DNA from: Alloalcanivorax dieselolei B5
GTDB lineage: Bacteria; Pseudomonadota; Gammaproteobacteria; Pseudomonadales; Alcanivoracaceae
Assembly (NCBI RefSeq): GCF_000300005.1
Contig: NC_018691.1
Span: forward strand, 992,001 to 1,056,000
Direction of reading: 5' to 3'
Length of the DNA: 64,000 nt
The first letter of the stretch is position 1. The number at the start of each line of letters is the position of its first letter. The translations under genes and the position numbers were made by a program. The notes under the pieces were generated by a model. The model did not search any database and was not told the origin of the DNA. It worked only from the letters and a program-made list of their open reading frames with translations. Shown piece by piece: positions 1 to 8,663 of this stretch.

Positions 1-1
1 G

Positions 2-1096
2 GTGGTCAAGGAAGGCGCCATTCCCGGCACCATGGATGTGGATCTGGCCGTCGAGGATCAGACGCCCTGGAACGGCAGCCTGACCTTGAACAACGATTAC
101 AGCGCCGACACGGAAAAGCTGCGCACCGTCGCCACCCTCGGTCATTCCAACCTGTGGCAACGGGGGCACAGCATGTCGCTGACCCTGTTCACCGCGCCGG
201 AGGATACCGATAACGCCGAGGTCTGGTCGTTGAGCTACGGCATGCCGCTGTCCGAGCGCTGGTCCCTGCGCTTCTCCGGTTATACCTCCGACAGTGACGT
301 CAATACCGTGGGCGGCACCAGCGTATTGGGGCAAGGACAGTCCTACGGCGTTGCCGCCACCTACAGCATTCCGTTCGACGGCACCTGGGGACATTCCTTC
401 TCCCTCGGCGTTGATTTCAAGGACTTCGATGAGTCGCTGGAATTCGGCGGCGAAGAGGACACCATCCCGCTGAAATACGCGCCTTTTACCTTTGGCTATA
501 ACGGCTACTACTACACCGAAAAGAACCAGGGCTCGATCAATCTGACCCTGGTTACCGCTACCAATGAATTCCCCAGCAACAGCAGCGGCTGGGAAGAGTT
601 CGATTACAAACGGTACCGGGCCAAACCGGATTTCGCCGTGATCAAGGCCGAGGCCAGCAACGAGAGGCTGCTGGGCGAGTGGGGGCTGGCGACAAAACTG
701 AGCGCGCAAATGGCGTCCGGCTCGCTGGTGTCCAACGAGCAGTTCGCGGTGGGAGGTTCCGGCACGGTTCGGGGTTATCTGTCCGCGGAGCAATCCGCCG
801 ACGACGGTGTGCTGGCCAGTATTGAACTGCGCACCCCCTCCATCGCCGAGTGGCTGGGGTCCCCCTGGAGTCTGCTGCGCGCCCATGTCTTCGGTGAAGG
901 CGCGCATCTGACACTGCAAAACCCGTTGCCGGAACAGGACGATGAATTCGACCTGGCCAGTGTCGGTGTTGGTCTGCGGGCGGAGATTGGTGCCTGGTTG
1001 AGCGGACGGCTGGATCTGGGGTACCCGCTTACCGACGCGGAAAACACGGAAAAACATGACCCCAGAGTGCATTTCAGTATTACCGCCAGTTTCTGA
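2..1096 (+). CDS. Two-partner secretion outer-membrane transporter (TpsB/FhaC/ShlB family), 5'-truncated
   Basis: Outer-membrane beta-barrel that would export a large TpsA exoprotein across the outer membrane. The visible 364 residues hold the barrel: alternating beta-strand sequence throughout, the family motif GGSGTVRGY near residue 257 (the VRGY tip of the conserved L6 loop), and a C-terminal strand ending SITASF with the terminal Phe typical of BAM substrates. The N-terminal helix, POTRA domains and true start lie upstream of the window, so the initial Met is internal. The likely cargo is the exoprotein at 11200-23469, separated from it by eleven genes. An ExbB/ExbD/TonB-like set starts 60 bp downstream, as I recall for P. 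aeruginosa PdtB. Family assignment is firm; cargo pairing is inference. Confidence 0.88.
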   Translation: MVKEGAIPGTMDVDLAVEDQTPWNGSLTLNNDYSADTEKLRTVATLGHSNLWQRGHSMSLTLFTAPEDTDNAEVWSLSYGMPLSERWSLRFSGYTSDSDVNTVGGTSVLGQGQSYGVAATYSIPFDGTWGHSFSLGVDFKDFDESLEFGGEEDTIPLKYAPFTFGYNGYYYTEKNQGSINLTLVTATNEFPSNSSGWEEFDYKRYRAKPDFAVIKAEASNERLLGEWGLATKLSAQMASGSLVSNEQFAVGGSGTVRGYLSAEQSADDGVLASIELRTPSIAEWLGSPWSLLRAHVFGEGAHLTLQNPLPEQDDEFDLASVGVGLRAEIGAWLSGRLDLGYPLTDAENTEKHDPRVHFSITASF

Positions 1097-1155
1097 ACAG
1101 AACCAAGGGCGTCCCCAAGGGCGACCAAACAGCTTGTTTTTCGGAGTGTCTGATC

Positions 1156-3060
1156 ATGCAACAACGCCTGCTGATTTTTCTCATATCCTGCCTGGGTGCG
1201 CTGTTGCCCACCCTGGCCCATGCCTGGTGGCAAGACGACTGGAGTTACCGCAAGCAAATCACCATCGATACCTCGCCCCAGGGCGCGGCCATCGATCAGC
1301 GGGTCGGCCGGGTACCGCTGCTGGTACGTCTGCATACCGGTAATTTCAGTTTTCAGGACGTCCAGGAAAACGGCTCGGACCTGCGCTTTGTCGCCGCGGA
1401 CGATCAGACCGTTCTCAATCATCAGATTGAAAGTTTCGACGCGCTGTTGGGCGTGGCCTACATCTGGGTGGACGTGCCGGCGCTGGAAGCCGGGTCCAGC
1501 CAGGATGTCTGGATGTATTACGGCAACCCCGACGCACCGGCCACCAGCAACGGTCAGGCGGTGTTCGACGCGGATTACACCCTGGTCTATCACTTTGACC
1601 AGGCGCCCGGCGCACCGGCCCGTGATGCCACCGCCTACGGCAACAACTCCAGTAACACCGTGCCGCAAAGTGTCACCGGGGTGATCGGCCAGGCAGCCGC
1701 CTTCGCCGGTGGCGAACCGCTGATGGTGGACGCCGCGCCGGCCCTGGCGACGCCCGCCGCCGGTCAGTTCTCCTTCAGCGCCTGGGTGCGTGCCGATCAG
1801 AGTGCCAACGAACAGCTGATTTATGCCCGCCGTGACTCCGGCAACTCGCTGCTGATCGGAATCAATGCTGGCCAGCCTTTCGTTGAGGTCAATGGCCAGA
1901 GGACGGCGCCGGCGCAACCACTGGCATCCGGTCAGTGGCAGCACCTGGCGGTGACCGCCGATGGGCAGCAAGTGGCGTTGTACGTGAATGGCCGCCAGAT
2001 CAGCAGCTTGCCGGTGGCACTGCCGCCGCTGGCCACCGCCATCGCCTTGGGGGGCGATATTCCGGGTTACACGCCCGCCGCGCCGGTTGCGGAAGAGACC
2101 GCGAGTGAAGGGGAGGACGTCGCCACTACTGTCGCCACTTCCACGCCGGCAGCGACGCCATCCCGCCACTTCAATGGCGCTATGGATGAAGTGCGGATTT
2201 CCAAACAGGCCCGGTCAGCGCCGTTGCTGATGGCGGATTACCAGGCCCAGGGTTCCGAGTCGCGGCTGGTGGTGTTCGGCGTCGACGAAGAGCAGTCCGG
2301 ATTCGGTTTTGGCGCTCTCGGCTTTTTGCTGAGCGCGGTGCCCATCGACGCCTGGGTCATCATCGGGGTCCTGGTGATCATGATGATCCAGACCTGGTTC
2401 GTCATGTTCCGCAAGTTCCGTTATACCCGCCGGGTGGACGAAGCCAACGGCCGTTTCCGTGGCGAGTTCGCTCAGGTCGGCACGCAACTGGAAAAAATGG
2501 CGGACAGCCCGGAGCTGGAACAGGAACTGGAACACTCATCGCTATGGCAGCTGTACCAAGTGGCGGTGCATGAGCTGCGTTTGCGCCGTGCCCAGGGCGC
2601 CGATACTTCCAGTATTTCCTCGGAAACGCTGGAAGCGATCCGCGCTTCTATGGACGCCGTTCGCACCCAGCAGAATCGCGAGCTGAGTTCCCGTCTCGGT
2701 GTTCTCTCCAACGCCATCGCCGGCGGCCCCTACATCGGCCTGCTGGGTACGGTGATGGGCATCATGGTGGTGTTTCTCGGCACCGCCATGGCCGGGGACG
2801 TGAACATCAACGCGGTGGCACCGGGTATGGCCGCAGCCCTGCTGGCTACCGCCATGGGGTTGTTCGTGGCGATCCCGGCCCTGTTTGCCTACAACCGCAT
2901 CAACGGCCGTAACCGCGATATCAGTTCCGACATGCGCGTCTTCCTGGACGAATTCGTCACCCGCCTGGCGGAGATTCATGGCGCCGGGCAGCGGTCGCCG
3001 CAGCCGGCGCAGGCCGGTCATGCCGCGCGCCATGGCATCTCTCAAAGTCCGGTGGTGTAA
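1156..3060 (+). CDS. exbB: MotA/TolQ/ExbB proton-channel protein with periplasmic DUF2341 and LamG domains
   Basis: Proton-channel subunit that would energise an envelope process together with the ExbD and TonB-like proteins encoded next. Residues 1-23 are a signal peptide. A DUF2341-like module follows (starting WWQDDWSYRKQI, about 24-140), then a LamG/concanavalin-like jelly roll (about 145-365, closing with FNGAMDEVRISKQ). Three membrane segments lie near 396-418, 523-546 and 557-580; the last two carry the ExbB/TolQ signature GPYIGLLGTVMGIM. At 634 residues it is well over twice the length of ordinary ExbB (about 240), the excess being the N-terminal ectodomain. It is followed by exbD after 11 bp, so the two are almost surely cotranscribed. 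The domain order is read directly; a carbohydrate or surface ligand for the LamG part is only inferred. Confidence 0.9.
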   Translation: MQQRLLIFLISCLGALLPTLAHAWWQDDWSYRKQITIDTSPQGAAIDQRVGRVPLLVRLHTGNFSFQDVQENGSDLRFVAADDQTVLNHQIESFDALLGVAYIWVDVPALEAGSSQDVWMYYGNPDAPATSNGQAVFDADYTLVYHFDQAPGAPARDATAYGNNSSNTVPQSVTGVIGQAAAFAGGEPLMVDAAPALATPAAGQFSFSAWVRADQSANEQLIYARRDSGNSLLIGINAGQPFVEVNGQRTAPAQPLASGQWQHLAVTADGQQVALYVNGRQISSLPVALPPLATAIALGGDIPGYTPAAPVAEETASEGEDVATTVATSTPAATPSRHFNGAMDEVRISKQARSAPLLMADYQAQGSESRLVVFGVDEEQSGFGFGALGFLLSAVPIDAWVIIGVLVIMMIQTWFVMFRKFRYTRRVDEANGRFRGEFAQVGTQLEKMADSPELEQELEHSSLWQLYQVAVHELRLRRAQGADTSSISSETLEAIRASMDAVRTQQNRELSSRLGVLSNAIAGGPYIGLLGTVMGIMVVFLGTAMAGDVNINAVAPGMAAALLATAMGLFVAIPALFAYNRINGRNRDISSDMRVFLDEFVTRLAEIHGAGQRSPQPAQAGHAARHGISQSPVV

Positions 3061-3071
3061 GGAGAACAACG

Positions 3072-3497
3072 ATGGCTTCGGTAAGAACGTCGATGGACGA
3101 CGATGAAATGGACGGGCCGGTGGACGGCATCAATATCACGCCGCTGGTGGATGTGCTCATGGTGGTGCTGGTGATGTTCATCCTCACCGCCACGGCGCAG
3201 ATCGCCGGCATCAAGGTGGATCTGCCCAAGGCCAGCTCCTCGGTGTCGCTGTCCGAATCCAAGACCAAGGCCATTTCGGTGAACAACGACGGGCAGGTGT
3301 TTCTCGATGCCTACCCGGTGACGCTCGCTGAACTGGAGGATCGGTTGCGTACCGAGAAAGCCATGAACCCCGGCTTTCCGGTGATCGTGCGCGGGGACGC
3401 CGCGGTGCAATACCAGAAAGTGGTGCAAGTGCTGGATGTGCTGCGGCGCCTGGATCTCAACCAGGTCGGTCTGGTGACCGGCAAGCCGCCGCAGTGA
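3072..3497 (+). CDS. exbD: ExbD/TolR-family biopolymer transport protein
   Basis: Inner-membrane partner of ExbB that couples proton flow to a periplasmic energy transducer. The 141-residue length and layout fit ExbD: short acidic cytoplasmic N-terminus, one membrane helix (about residues 25-45, reading PLVDVLMVVLVMFILTA with the proton-binding Asp of the LVDV motif), then the periplasmic domain with KVDLPKA and a C-terminal segment about gaining register in a repeated readout (VIVRGDAAVQYQKVVQVLD). It sits 11 bp after the ExbB-like gene and ends just before the TonB-like gene, forming a three-gene energising module dedicated to this locus rather than the general iron-uptake TonB system. Assignment is secure; the energised partner is inferred from context. 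Confidence 0.93.
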   Translation: MASVRTSMDDDEMDGPVDGINITPLVDVLMVVLVMFILTATAQIAGIKVDLPKASSSVSLSESKTKAISVNNDGQVFLDAYPVTLAELEDRLRTEKAMNPGFPVIVRGDAAVQYQKVVQVLDVLRRLDLNQVGLVTGKPPQ

Positions 3498-3526
3498 TCG
3501 ATGACAACCGGATAACAGGAAGAACC

Positions 3527-4285
3527 ATGTCGTTGCAGTCACCTCAATCGCGGGATTCCGGAACGGCCTCGGGCAAGCGGCATTCCGTTTCCGCGAGCAG
3601 GGCATCCCGTACCCGGCGCGGGCCGATGACCTATGTGCGCTTCGCTGTCGGCGCGGTGGTGTTGATTGTTCTGGGCTGGCTGATCTGGCAATGGGCCAAC
3701 GATATGAGCGGTGTGCGCCGGCAGGTGCCGCAGGAGCCGATGCTGGTACCGCTGCCGCCACCGCCACCGGAGCCGGAACCGGAGGAAATGAAGGAACCGG
3801 AACCGGAGCCCGAGCCGGAGGAGATCGTCGAACCGGAGCCGGAGCCCACTCCGGTGGAAGAGCCGACGCCTGAGGAACCGCCGTCACCGTCGGATGATTT
3901 GTCCGAGGCCATGCAGATCGACGGCGAGGCCCAGGCCGGTACCGACGCCTTCAATATCAGTGCCGGCGGTGGTGGCGGTATGGCCGGCTCCGGCACCGGC
4001 CGGGTCGGCAACGCCACCTACGGGCAGTATCTCTCCTACGCGTTTCAGCGGGCGCTGCGCGAGGAGCCGTCGATCCGTCATCTGAGTTACCGGATACAGA
4101 TCAATCTCTGGCTTAACGAAGCCGGCCAGATCACCCGGGTGCAGTTACTGAACTCCAGCGGTGACCCGGATACGGACGACAAAGTGATCGCCGCCGTGCG
4201 TGCCATTCCGGCGTTGGATCAGAAGCCGCCGAAGTCGATGACTTTGCCGGTGAAAGTGGCTTTGCAAGGGCGGCGTCCGGGCTGA
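3527..4285 (+). CDS. TonB-like energy transducer
   Basis: Predicted TonB-type protein of 252 residues that would span the periplasm and touch an outer-membrane partner. A basic cytoplasmic tail leads into one membrane helix (FAVGAVVLIVLGWLIWQW), then a Pro/Glu-rich rod (PPPPPEPEPEE and similar, about 50 residues), a Gly-rich hinge, and a TonB C-terminal-like domain (YRIQINLWLNEAGQITRVQL to the end). The ATG at 3527 is chosen because AGGAAG lies just upstream; a GTG at 3494 would overlap exbD and has no good ribosome site. The C-terminal domain resembles the tail of the STN protein at 10165-10920. Energising the porin-like protein, the TpsB or another barrel are all possible. Confidence 0.85.
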   Translation: MSLQSPQSRDSGTASGKRHSVSASRASRTRRGPMTYVRFAVGAVVLIVLGWLIWQWANDMSGVRRQVPQEPMLVPLPPPPPEPEPEEMKEPEPEPEPEEIVEPEPEPTPVEEPTPEEPPSPSDDLSEAMQIDGEAQAGTDAFNISAGGGGGMAGSGTGRVGNATYGQYLSYAFQRALREEPSIRHLSYRIQINLWLNEAGQITRVQLLNSSGDPDTDDKVIAAVRAIPALDQKPPKSMTLPVKVALQGRRPG

Positions 4286-4346
4286 CCGGGACCGAAACCA
4301 ACCTGACCCAAGAATCGAGACGAACCGTTTCAGGAGCAATAAAGCA

Positions 4347-6041
4347 ATGAACATGAAGCGCAATCAGTGGCTGCTGATGCTGGCCGTGGCGGCGACCTTG
4401 AGCGGCCCGGCCGTGGCGCAGACACCCGCCGAATCCACCGCGCCGGGGGGCAACAGCACTACCGTGCACCTGATCCGGTTGTTGGTGGAACAGGGGGTGA
4501 TCACCGACGCCCAGGCCAACGCCTTGCTACAGCAGGCGCAACAGGAGGCCCAGGCTGCCAGCCAGCGCCGCCCCGAGCCGGACGTGCGGGAAGGGGACGT
4601 GCGTGTTCCCTACATCCCGGAAGTGGTTCGTGACGAGATTCGCGAAGAGGTCAAACAGGAAGTGATGACCCAGGCCAAGGCGGAAAACTGGGCGGCGCCG
4701 AATACCTTCCCGGACTGGGTGTCTCGGGTGAAGCTGTTCGGTGATGTGCGGGTACGAAATGAGAGCCGGTTCTTCTCCGGGGATAACAGTGATCAGCTTA
4801 TCGACTTCGTGGAGTTTAATGAGGATAACTATAACGTCAATGATGACTCGGTGACGTATCCTTTCCCAACGATAAATACTCGCGAGGACCGCGAGAATCT
4901 ACTGCGCATCCGCGCCCGTTTCGGTCTGGAGGCGAAGCTGTCCGAGAACTGGACCACCGGAGTCCGGCTCGCCACCGGCAGCAGCAACGGACCGGTGTCC
5001 ACCACTCAGACCCTCGGCGGCGGCTTGAGCAAGAAAGACATCTGGCTGGACCGGGCCTGGATCAGTTGGCATCCGGGAAACTGGAACTTTACCGCCGGCC
5101 GGGCTGAAAACCCGTTCGTATCCACGGATATCCTTTACTCCGGCGATCTGAACTTCGACGGCATCTCCGCTGGCTTTTCAGGGCTGCGTTTCAGTCAGCG
5201 CGGGAGTGTCTTCGGCACCCTGGGCGCTTTCCCGTTGCAATACAGCGATGATGACTGGCCCTCCAACAGCTTTGATAAAGGCGAAAGCGAGGACCGCTGG
5301 CTGGTGGGCGCTCAGATTGGTGCCAATTGGGAATTTGAAAATCAGAACCGCTTCCAGGCCACCCTTGCTTATTACGACTTCACCAATGTTCGTGGCCAGC
5401 GTTCTTCCGAATGTTTCCTGTACCAAAGCGGCCCACCCTGTGACACCGACTGGTCGGTGCCGGCGTTCATGCAAAAGGGCAATACTTTGTTCCTGTTACG
5501 CGATATCCAGCTGGATCCCAATGATCCGGAGCATACTCCGATGCCGCAGTACGTTGGCCTGGCCTCCAAGTTCCAGTTGTTTGATCTGAATGTGCGTTGG
5601 GATACCACGTTGTTCAACGGCTACAAATTGCAGCTGGCGGGTAACTACATCTACAACCACGGCTACGACGAGCAGGAGATGTGGCAGAACGCCGAAGGCA
5701 ATCTGGTCAACAACTTCGACCTGAACACCGGCGAAATCGAGAGCGGCCGTGACGCCTGGATGGTGCATGCCGCTTTCGGGTCGTCCCTGGACCTGAAACG
5801 CCGCGGCGACTGGATGACGTTCCTGGGCTACAAATACATCAAGCCGGATGCGTTGCCGGATGCCTACAACGATTCTTCCTTCCACCTTGGCGGCACCAAC
5901 GCCAAGGGCTACTACCTGGGCGCGGCTTACGCCTTGAACGAGCGTCTGTACTTCCAGGGACGCTGGATGAGTTCGGAAGAGGTGTATGGGCCGCCGCTGT
6001 CCATCGACATTTTGCAGCTCGAACTGAATGCCCGGTTCTGA
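4347..6041 (+). CDS. Putative outer-membrane porin (Porin_5-like)
   Basis: Secreted 564-residue protein with a signal peptide cut near AVAQTPA. A short helical stretch (about residues 35-85, including LIRLLVEQGVITDAQANAL) and a coiled region precede a long beta-barrel rich in alternating aromatic strands, ending LQLELNARF with the terminal Phe of outer-membrane barrels. The helix-then-barrel layout is that of the putative porin family usually labelled Porin_5. It lies 61 bp after the TonB-like gene in the same direction, so the two may be transcribed together. Whether it is a diffusion pore, or a TonB-linked gate for a product of this locus, cannot be read from sequence; no plug domain or TonB box was recognised. 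Confidence 0.75.
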   Translation: MNMKRNQWLLMLAVAATLSGPAVAQTPAESTAPGGNSTTVHLIRLLVEQGVITDAQANALLQQAQQEAQAASQRRPEPDVREGDVRVPYIPEVVRDEIREEVKQEVMTQAKAENWAAPNTFPDWVSRVKLFGDVRVRNESRFFSGDNSDQLIDFVEFNEDNYNVNDDSVTYPFPTINTREDRENLLRIRARFGLEAKLSENWTTGVRLATGSSNGPVSTTQTLGGGLSKKDIWLDRAWISWHPGNWNFTAGRAENPFVSTDILYSGDLNFDGISAGFSGLRFSQRGSVFGTLGAFPLQYSDDDWPSNSFDKGESEDRWLVGAQIGANWEFENQNRFQATLAYYDFTNVRGQRSSECFLYQSGPPCDTDWSVPAFMQKGNTLFLLRDIQLDPNDPEHTPMPQYVGLASKFQLFDLNVRWDTTLFNGYKLQLAGNYIYNHGYDEQEMWQNAEGNLVNNFDLNTGEIESGRDAWMVHAAFGSSLDLKRRGDWMTFLGYKYIKPDALPDAYNDSSFHLGGTNAKGYYLGAAYALNERLYFQGRWMSSEEVYGPPLSIDILQLELNARF

Positions 6042-6070
6042 TCGACCTGGCGATGAAGGGAGGTAATACC

Positions 6071-6739
6071 ATGAAGATGACGGATAACGTCAGAACAAAG
6101 TGGTTCCCCGCGACGATAGCATTGCTGGTTCTGGCCTTGCCGGCGTGGACGCAAGCCCAGCAGTCCAGCCTGGAAGAACGTCTGCGCACCGAGTTACGCA
6201 ACACCACCCAGCAATTACGGGACCTGCAATCCCGGCAAGCGGGCCTGGAGGCGGCCCGCTCCAACGCGGAAGTGCAACGTGATGCTGCCCGGGCCCAGGT
6301 GGCCAAACTGCAGGCCCGGCTCGATGCGGTGGAAGGGAACCTGGTCTCCCAGCAGCGCAGTAGTCAGGCGCGCATCGCCGCCAGCCAGGAACGCACCGAG
6401 CAGATGCGTGGTGCCTACGATGAGTTGCTGACCCTGGCCAAGGGCAAGGAAGCGGAGCGTCTGACACTGCAAAAGGCATTGCAACAACGTACCGCCGAAT
6501 TGCAGACCTGCGTCAGCCGCAACGAGGAGATGTATCTGGCGGGTAAGGAGATTCTGTCCGCTTATGAAAGCCTCGGCGCCGGCAGTCTGTTCAAGATGCG
6601 TCAACCGTTGGCGACCTCGTCGCGGGTGGAGTTCGAGAACAGGGCCCAGGAAATGGGAGACCGACTGTACAACGCCCAGGTCGGCGTGGTGCGGTCGGAT
6701 CAGGACAGTAACGCCGGGGCGGCGGAAAACGACGGCTGA
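6071..6739 (+). CDS. Periplasmic coiled-coil protein, function unknown
   Basis: A 222-residue secreted protein. The start at 6071 follows GGGAGG at 6058-6063; an in-frame ATG at 6053 lacks such a site. A signal peptide (IALLVLALPAWTQAQ) is followed by about 110 residues of heptad-like coiled coil rich in Gln, Glu, Arg and Ala (for example LEERLRTELRNTTQQLRDLQ), and a short globular tail holding a single Cys (LQTCVSRNEEMYLAGKEIL). The resemblance to periplasmic adaptor or scaffold coiled coils is general. I do not recognise a named family. Its place between the porin and the YbjN-like gene suggests a structural role in the envelope machine encoded here. Confidence 0.65.
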   Translation: MKMTDNVRTKWFPATIALLVLALPAWTQAQQSSLEERLRTELRNTTQQLRDLQSRQAGLEAARSNAEVQRDAARAQVAKLQARLDAVEGNLVSQQRSSQARIAASQERTEQMRGAYDELLTLAKGKEAERLTLQKALQQRTAELQTCVSRNEEMYLAGKEILSAYESLGAGSLFKMRQPLATSSRVEFENRAQEMGDRLYNAQVGVVRSDQDSNAGAAENDG

Positions 6740-6779
6740 CATCATCGAAACGTCACAACGGTTTGTTAAGGACATGATC

Positions 6780-7292
6780 ATGAGCGACCACAACGACATC
6801 ATCGACACTCTGCCTATCGAGGAACTCAGCACCCTGCTGCGGCAAGCCGGTTATCGCACCAACGAAACCGAGCATAACGGCAGCAAGCAACTGCTCAGCG
6901 CCAGTCAGGGCATTGGTTTCGCCGTGCGCCCCGGCAACACATTGGGTGAGGGGCTGCTGGACTTCACCATCAGTTGCGCTCTGCGTGTCCAGGGCGAGTT
7001 GCCGGAGGGGCTGATCCCGGCCTGGAACCGTGGCAAGCGCTTTTCGCGCTTGAGCCGGCACGGTGATTTTCTGGTGCTGGAAATGGACGTGATCGTGGCC
7101 GGTGGTGTACGCCGCGCCTATGTGCGCGCCAACCTGGAAATCTGGGACCGTCTGTTGCAGGAGTTCCTGCTCTATCTGCGCAATTACCGTGACGAGAACC
7201 GTAATGAGAGCCGCGATGAAAGCCACGATAAAGACGATACCCCCGAACATGAGCAGGCGATAAGCACGGAAGCGGCGGAGAGTGACGAGTAG
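6780..7292 (+). CDS. YbjN-like domain protein
   Basis: A 170-residue protein with no signal peptide, so probably cytoplasmic. The body (IEELSTLLRQAGYRTNETE, then SFAV-like strand and helix elements and FLLYLRNYRDEN) has the alternating helix-strand layout of YbjN/type III chaperone-like folds. The C-terminal 40 residues are highly charged and probably disordered. The ATG at 6780 is preferred over 6774 because TAAGGA at 6767-6772 sits at a workable distance only from 6780. Some members of this fold act as chaperones for secreted or membrane proteins, so a role for an exported product of the locus is possible but unproven. Confidence 0.6.
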   Translation: MSDHNDIIDTLPIEELSTLLRQAGYRTNETEHNGSKQLLSASQGIGFAVRPGNTLGEGLLDFTISCALRVQGELPEGLIPAWNRGKRFSRLSRHGDFLVLEMDVIVAGGVRRAYVRANLEIWDRLLQEFLLYLRNYRDENRNESRDESHDKDDTPEHEQAISTEAAESDE

Positions 7293-7342
7293 CGAAGTGA
7301 ACCGTCGGCATGCCGGCGGTGGATTCAACCAAGGAGTGAATA

Positions 7343-8308
7343 ATGAAAAGCGCACAGGTTTTGCTCAGCGCGGTATTGGCCGGTGTTGCGGGTGTCATTG
7401 GCACCGTTTGGGTGATGCAGCCGTCCCAGGCGGTGGCCGTTTCGGAACCGGTATCGGTTTCGTCACCGGCGCCCTCATCACCCTCCTCCACCGGGCAAGG
7501 GGAGGCGGTTGCGGCCCTGGGGGCGGTCAGTCTGCGCGACCAGGAAGTGGCCGACTGGCTGGCGGCGTTGTCGCCGCGCGCCCGTACGGCAATCCAGCGG
7601 GATCGTGCGTTGTTTGATGATTGGGCGCGTCAGCGTCTGGCGGAAAAAGCACTGATTCAGGAGGCGCGGCAACAGGGCTGGGAGAAGCGGGAGGAAGTGA
7701 CGCGGGCCATCGATCAAGCGCGTGATCAGATCCTGCTGCGCAGTTACTTGCAGGCGGTGAGCCAGGTGCCGGAGGACTTTCCCGATGACGCCACGCTGCG
7801 GCAGCTTTATGAAAGCAGCAAGCAGGAATTGGCGGTGCCGGAACGCTATCACCTGAGACAGATTTTTCTCGCCGTGGAGGGCGCCAATGTCGATCAGGTG
7901 AAAGCACGCGCCGGGCAATTGGTGAAGGAAGCCCGCGGCAAAACAGGGGACTTCGCCGAATTGGCCCGCCGTCATTCAGATGACCCGGCTTCCGCCGCCC
8001 GGGGCGGTGATATCGGCGTGCAGTCAATAGCCCAGCTTACCCCGGAGGCCCGCCCGGTGGTGGCGGCGTTGAAGGAAGGAGAAGTCTCCGCGCCGTTCCG
8101 CACCGTGTCGGGTTGGCACGTGCTCAAACTGGAGAAGACCGAAGCGGCGCGAACCGCCACTTTCGACGAAGTGCGGGATCAACTGCGCGCCACGGTCAGA
8201 GAGCAGCGTCGGCGGCAGAACGCCGAGGCCTATCTGAATCGGTTGGTGGGTGAAGCTTCTCTCAATATCAATGGCGCGGCGGTAACGGCGCTGTTGGAAA
8301 ACCAATAG
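7343..8308 (+). CDS. PpiC-type (parvulin) peptidyl-prolyl isomerase
   Basis: Predicted periplasmic or membrane-anchored folding factor of 321 residues. An N-terminal hydrophobic segment (AVLAGVAGVIGTVWVM) and a Ser/Pro/Ala linker lead to a SurA-like helical region (about 60-160) and a parvulin domain (about 165-270) with family signatures RYHLRQIFLAV, GDFAELARRHSDDPASAARGGDIG and FRTVSGWHVLKLE. The reaction is cis-trans isomerisation of prolyl bonds. Its position in a run with a two-partner secretion transporter and a porin suggests it helps fold or keep unfolded an exported protein of this locus. An AAGGAG ribosome site stands before the ATG. Family is secure; the client is inferred. Confidence 0.88.
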   Translation: MKSAQVLLSAVLAGVAGVIGTVWVMQPSQAVAVSEPVSVSSPAPSSPSSTGQGEAVAALGAVSLRDQEVADWLAALSPRARTAIQRDRALFDDWARQRLAEKALIQEARQQGWEKREEVTRAIDQARDQILLRSYLQAVSQVPEDFPDDATLRQLYESSKQELAVPERYHLRQIFLAVEGANVDQVKARAGQLVKEARGKTGDFAELARRHSDDPASAARGGDIGVQSIAQLTPEARPVVAALKEGEVSAPFRTVSGWHVLKLEKTEAARTATFDEVRDQLRATVREQRRRQNAEAYLNRLVGEASLNINGAAVTALLENQ

Positions 8309-8333
8309 CAGCCTTAGCCGAAAAGGAACCCGT

Positions 8334-8663
8334 ATGCCAATCCGGATGGTAATCGCAACAGCGTTGGCCGCCGCTTCTCTGGCCGCCTGTACCCAGACCA
8401 CGCCTCGCTCCGATTCCGCCATCGATCGCTACCAGCGTTCGGTGATCGTGCAATGCTCATTGACCCATGATGTGGAAGGCAATCCCTGTATCGCCAAGGC
8501 ACGCCAGGCCTGTGGCACGGATCGAGTGCGCTTGAAGAACGTGGATTCCCGCGACTCCGTGAGCGCCCCGGTGGCGCGGGGGGCTCCGGTAACGCTGGTG
8601 TACAACTATTCGGTGGTCTACTACTGCCTCTCAGCTGATAATCAAAATACCACCCGGCAGTGA
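8334..8663 (+). CDS. Small lipoprotein, function unknown
   Basis: A 109-residue lipoprotein. The lipobox LAAC ends a short signal peptide (MVIATALAAASLAAC), giving a mature N-terminal Cys. The mature part carries four more Cys residues (QCSLTHD, NPCIAK, QACGTD, YYCLSA), enough for two disulphides in the periplasm. The residue after the lipid Cys is Thr, so sorting to the outer membrane is expected. It is the last of the eight genes that follow the TpsB gene and its 3' end overlaps the convergent fecR-like gene by 33 bp. I do not recognise a family. Confidence 0.7.
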   Translation: MPIRMVIATALAAASLAACTQTTPRSDSAIDRYQRSVIVQCSLTHDVEGNPCIAKARQACGTDRVRLKNVDSRDSVSAPVARGAPVTLVYNYSVVYYCLSADNQNTTRQ

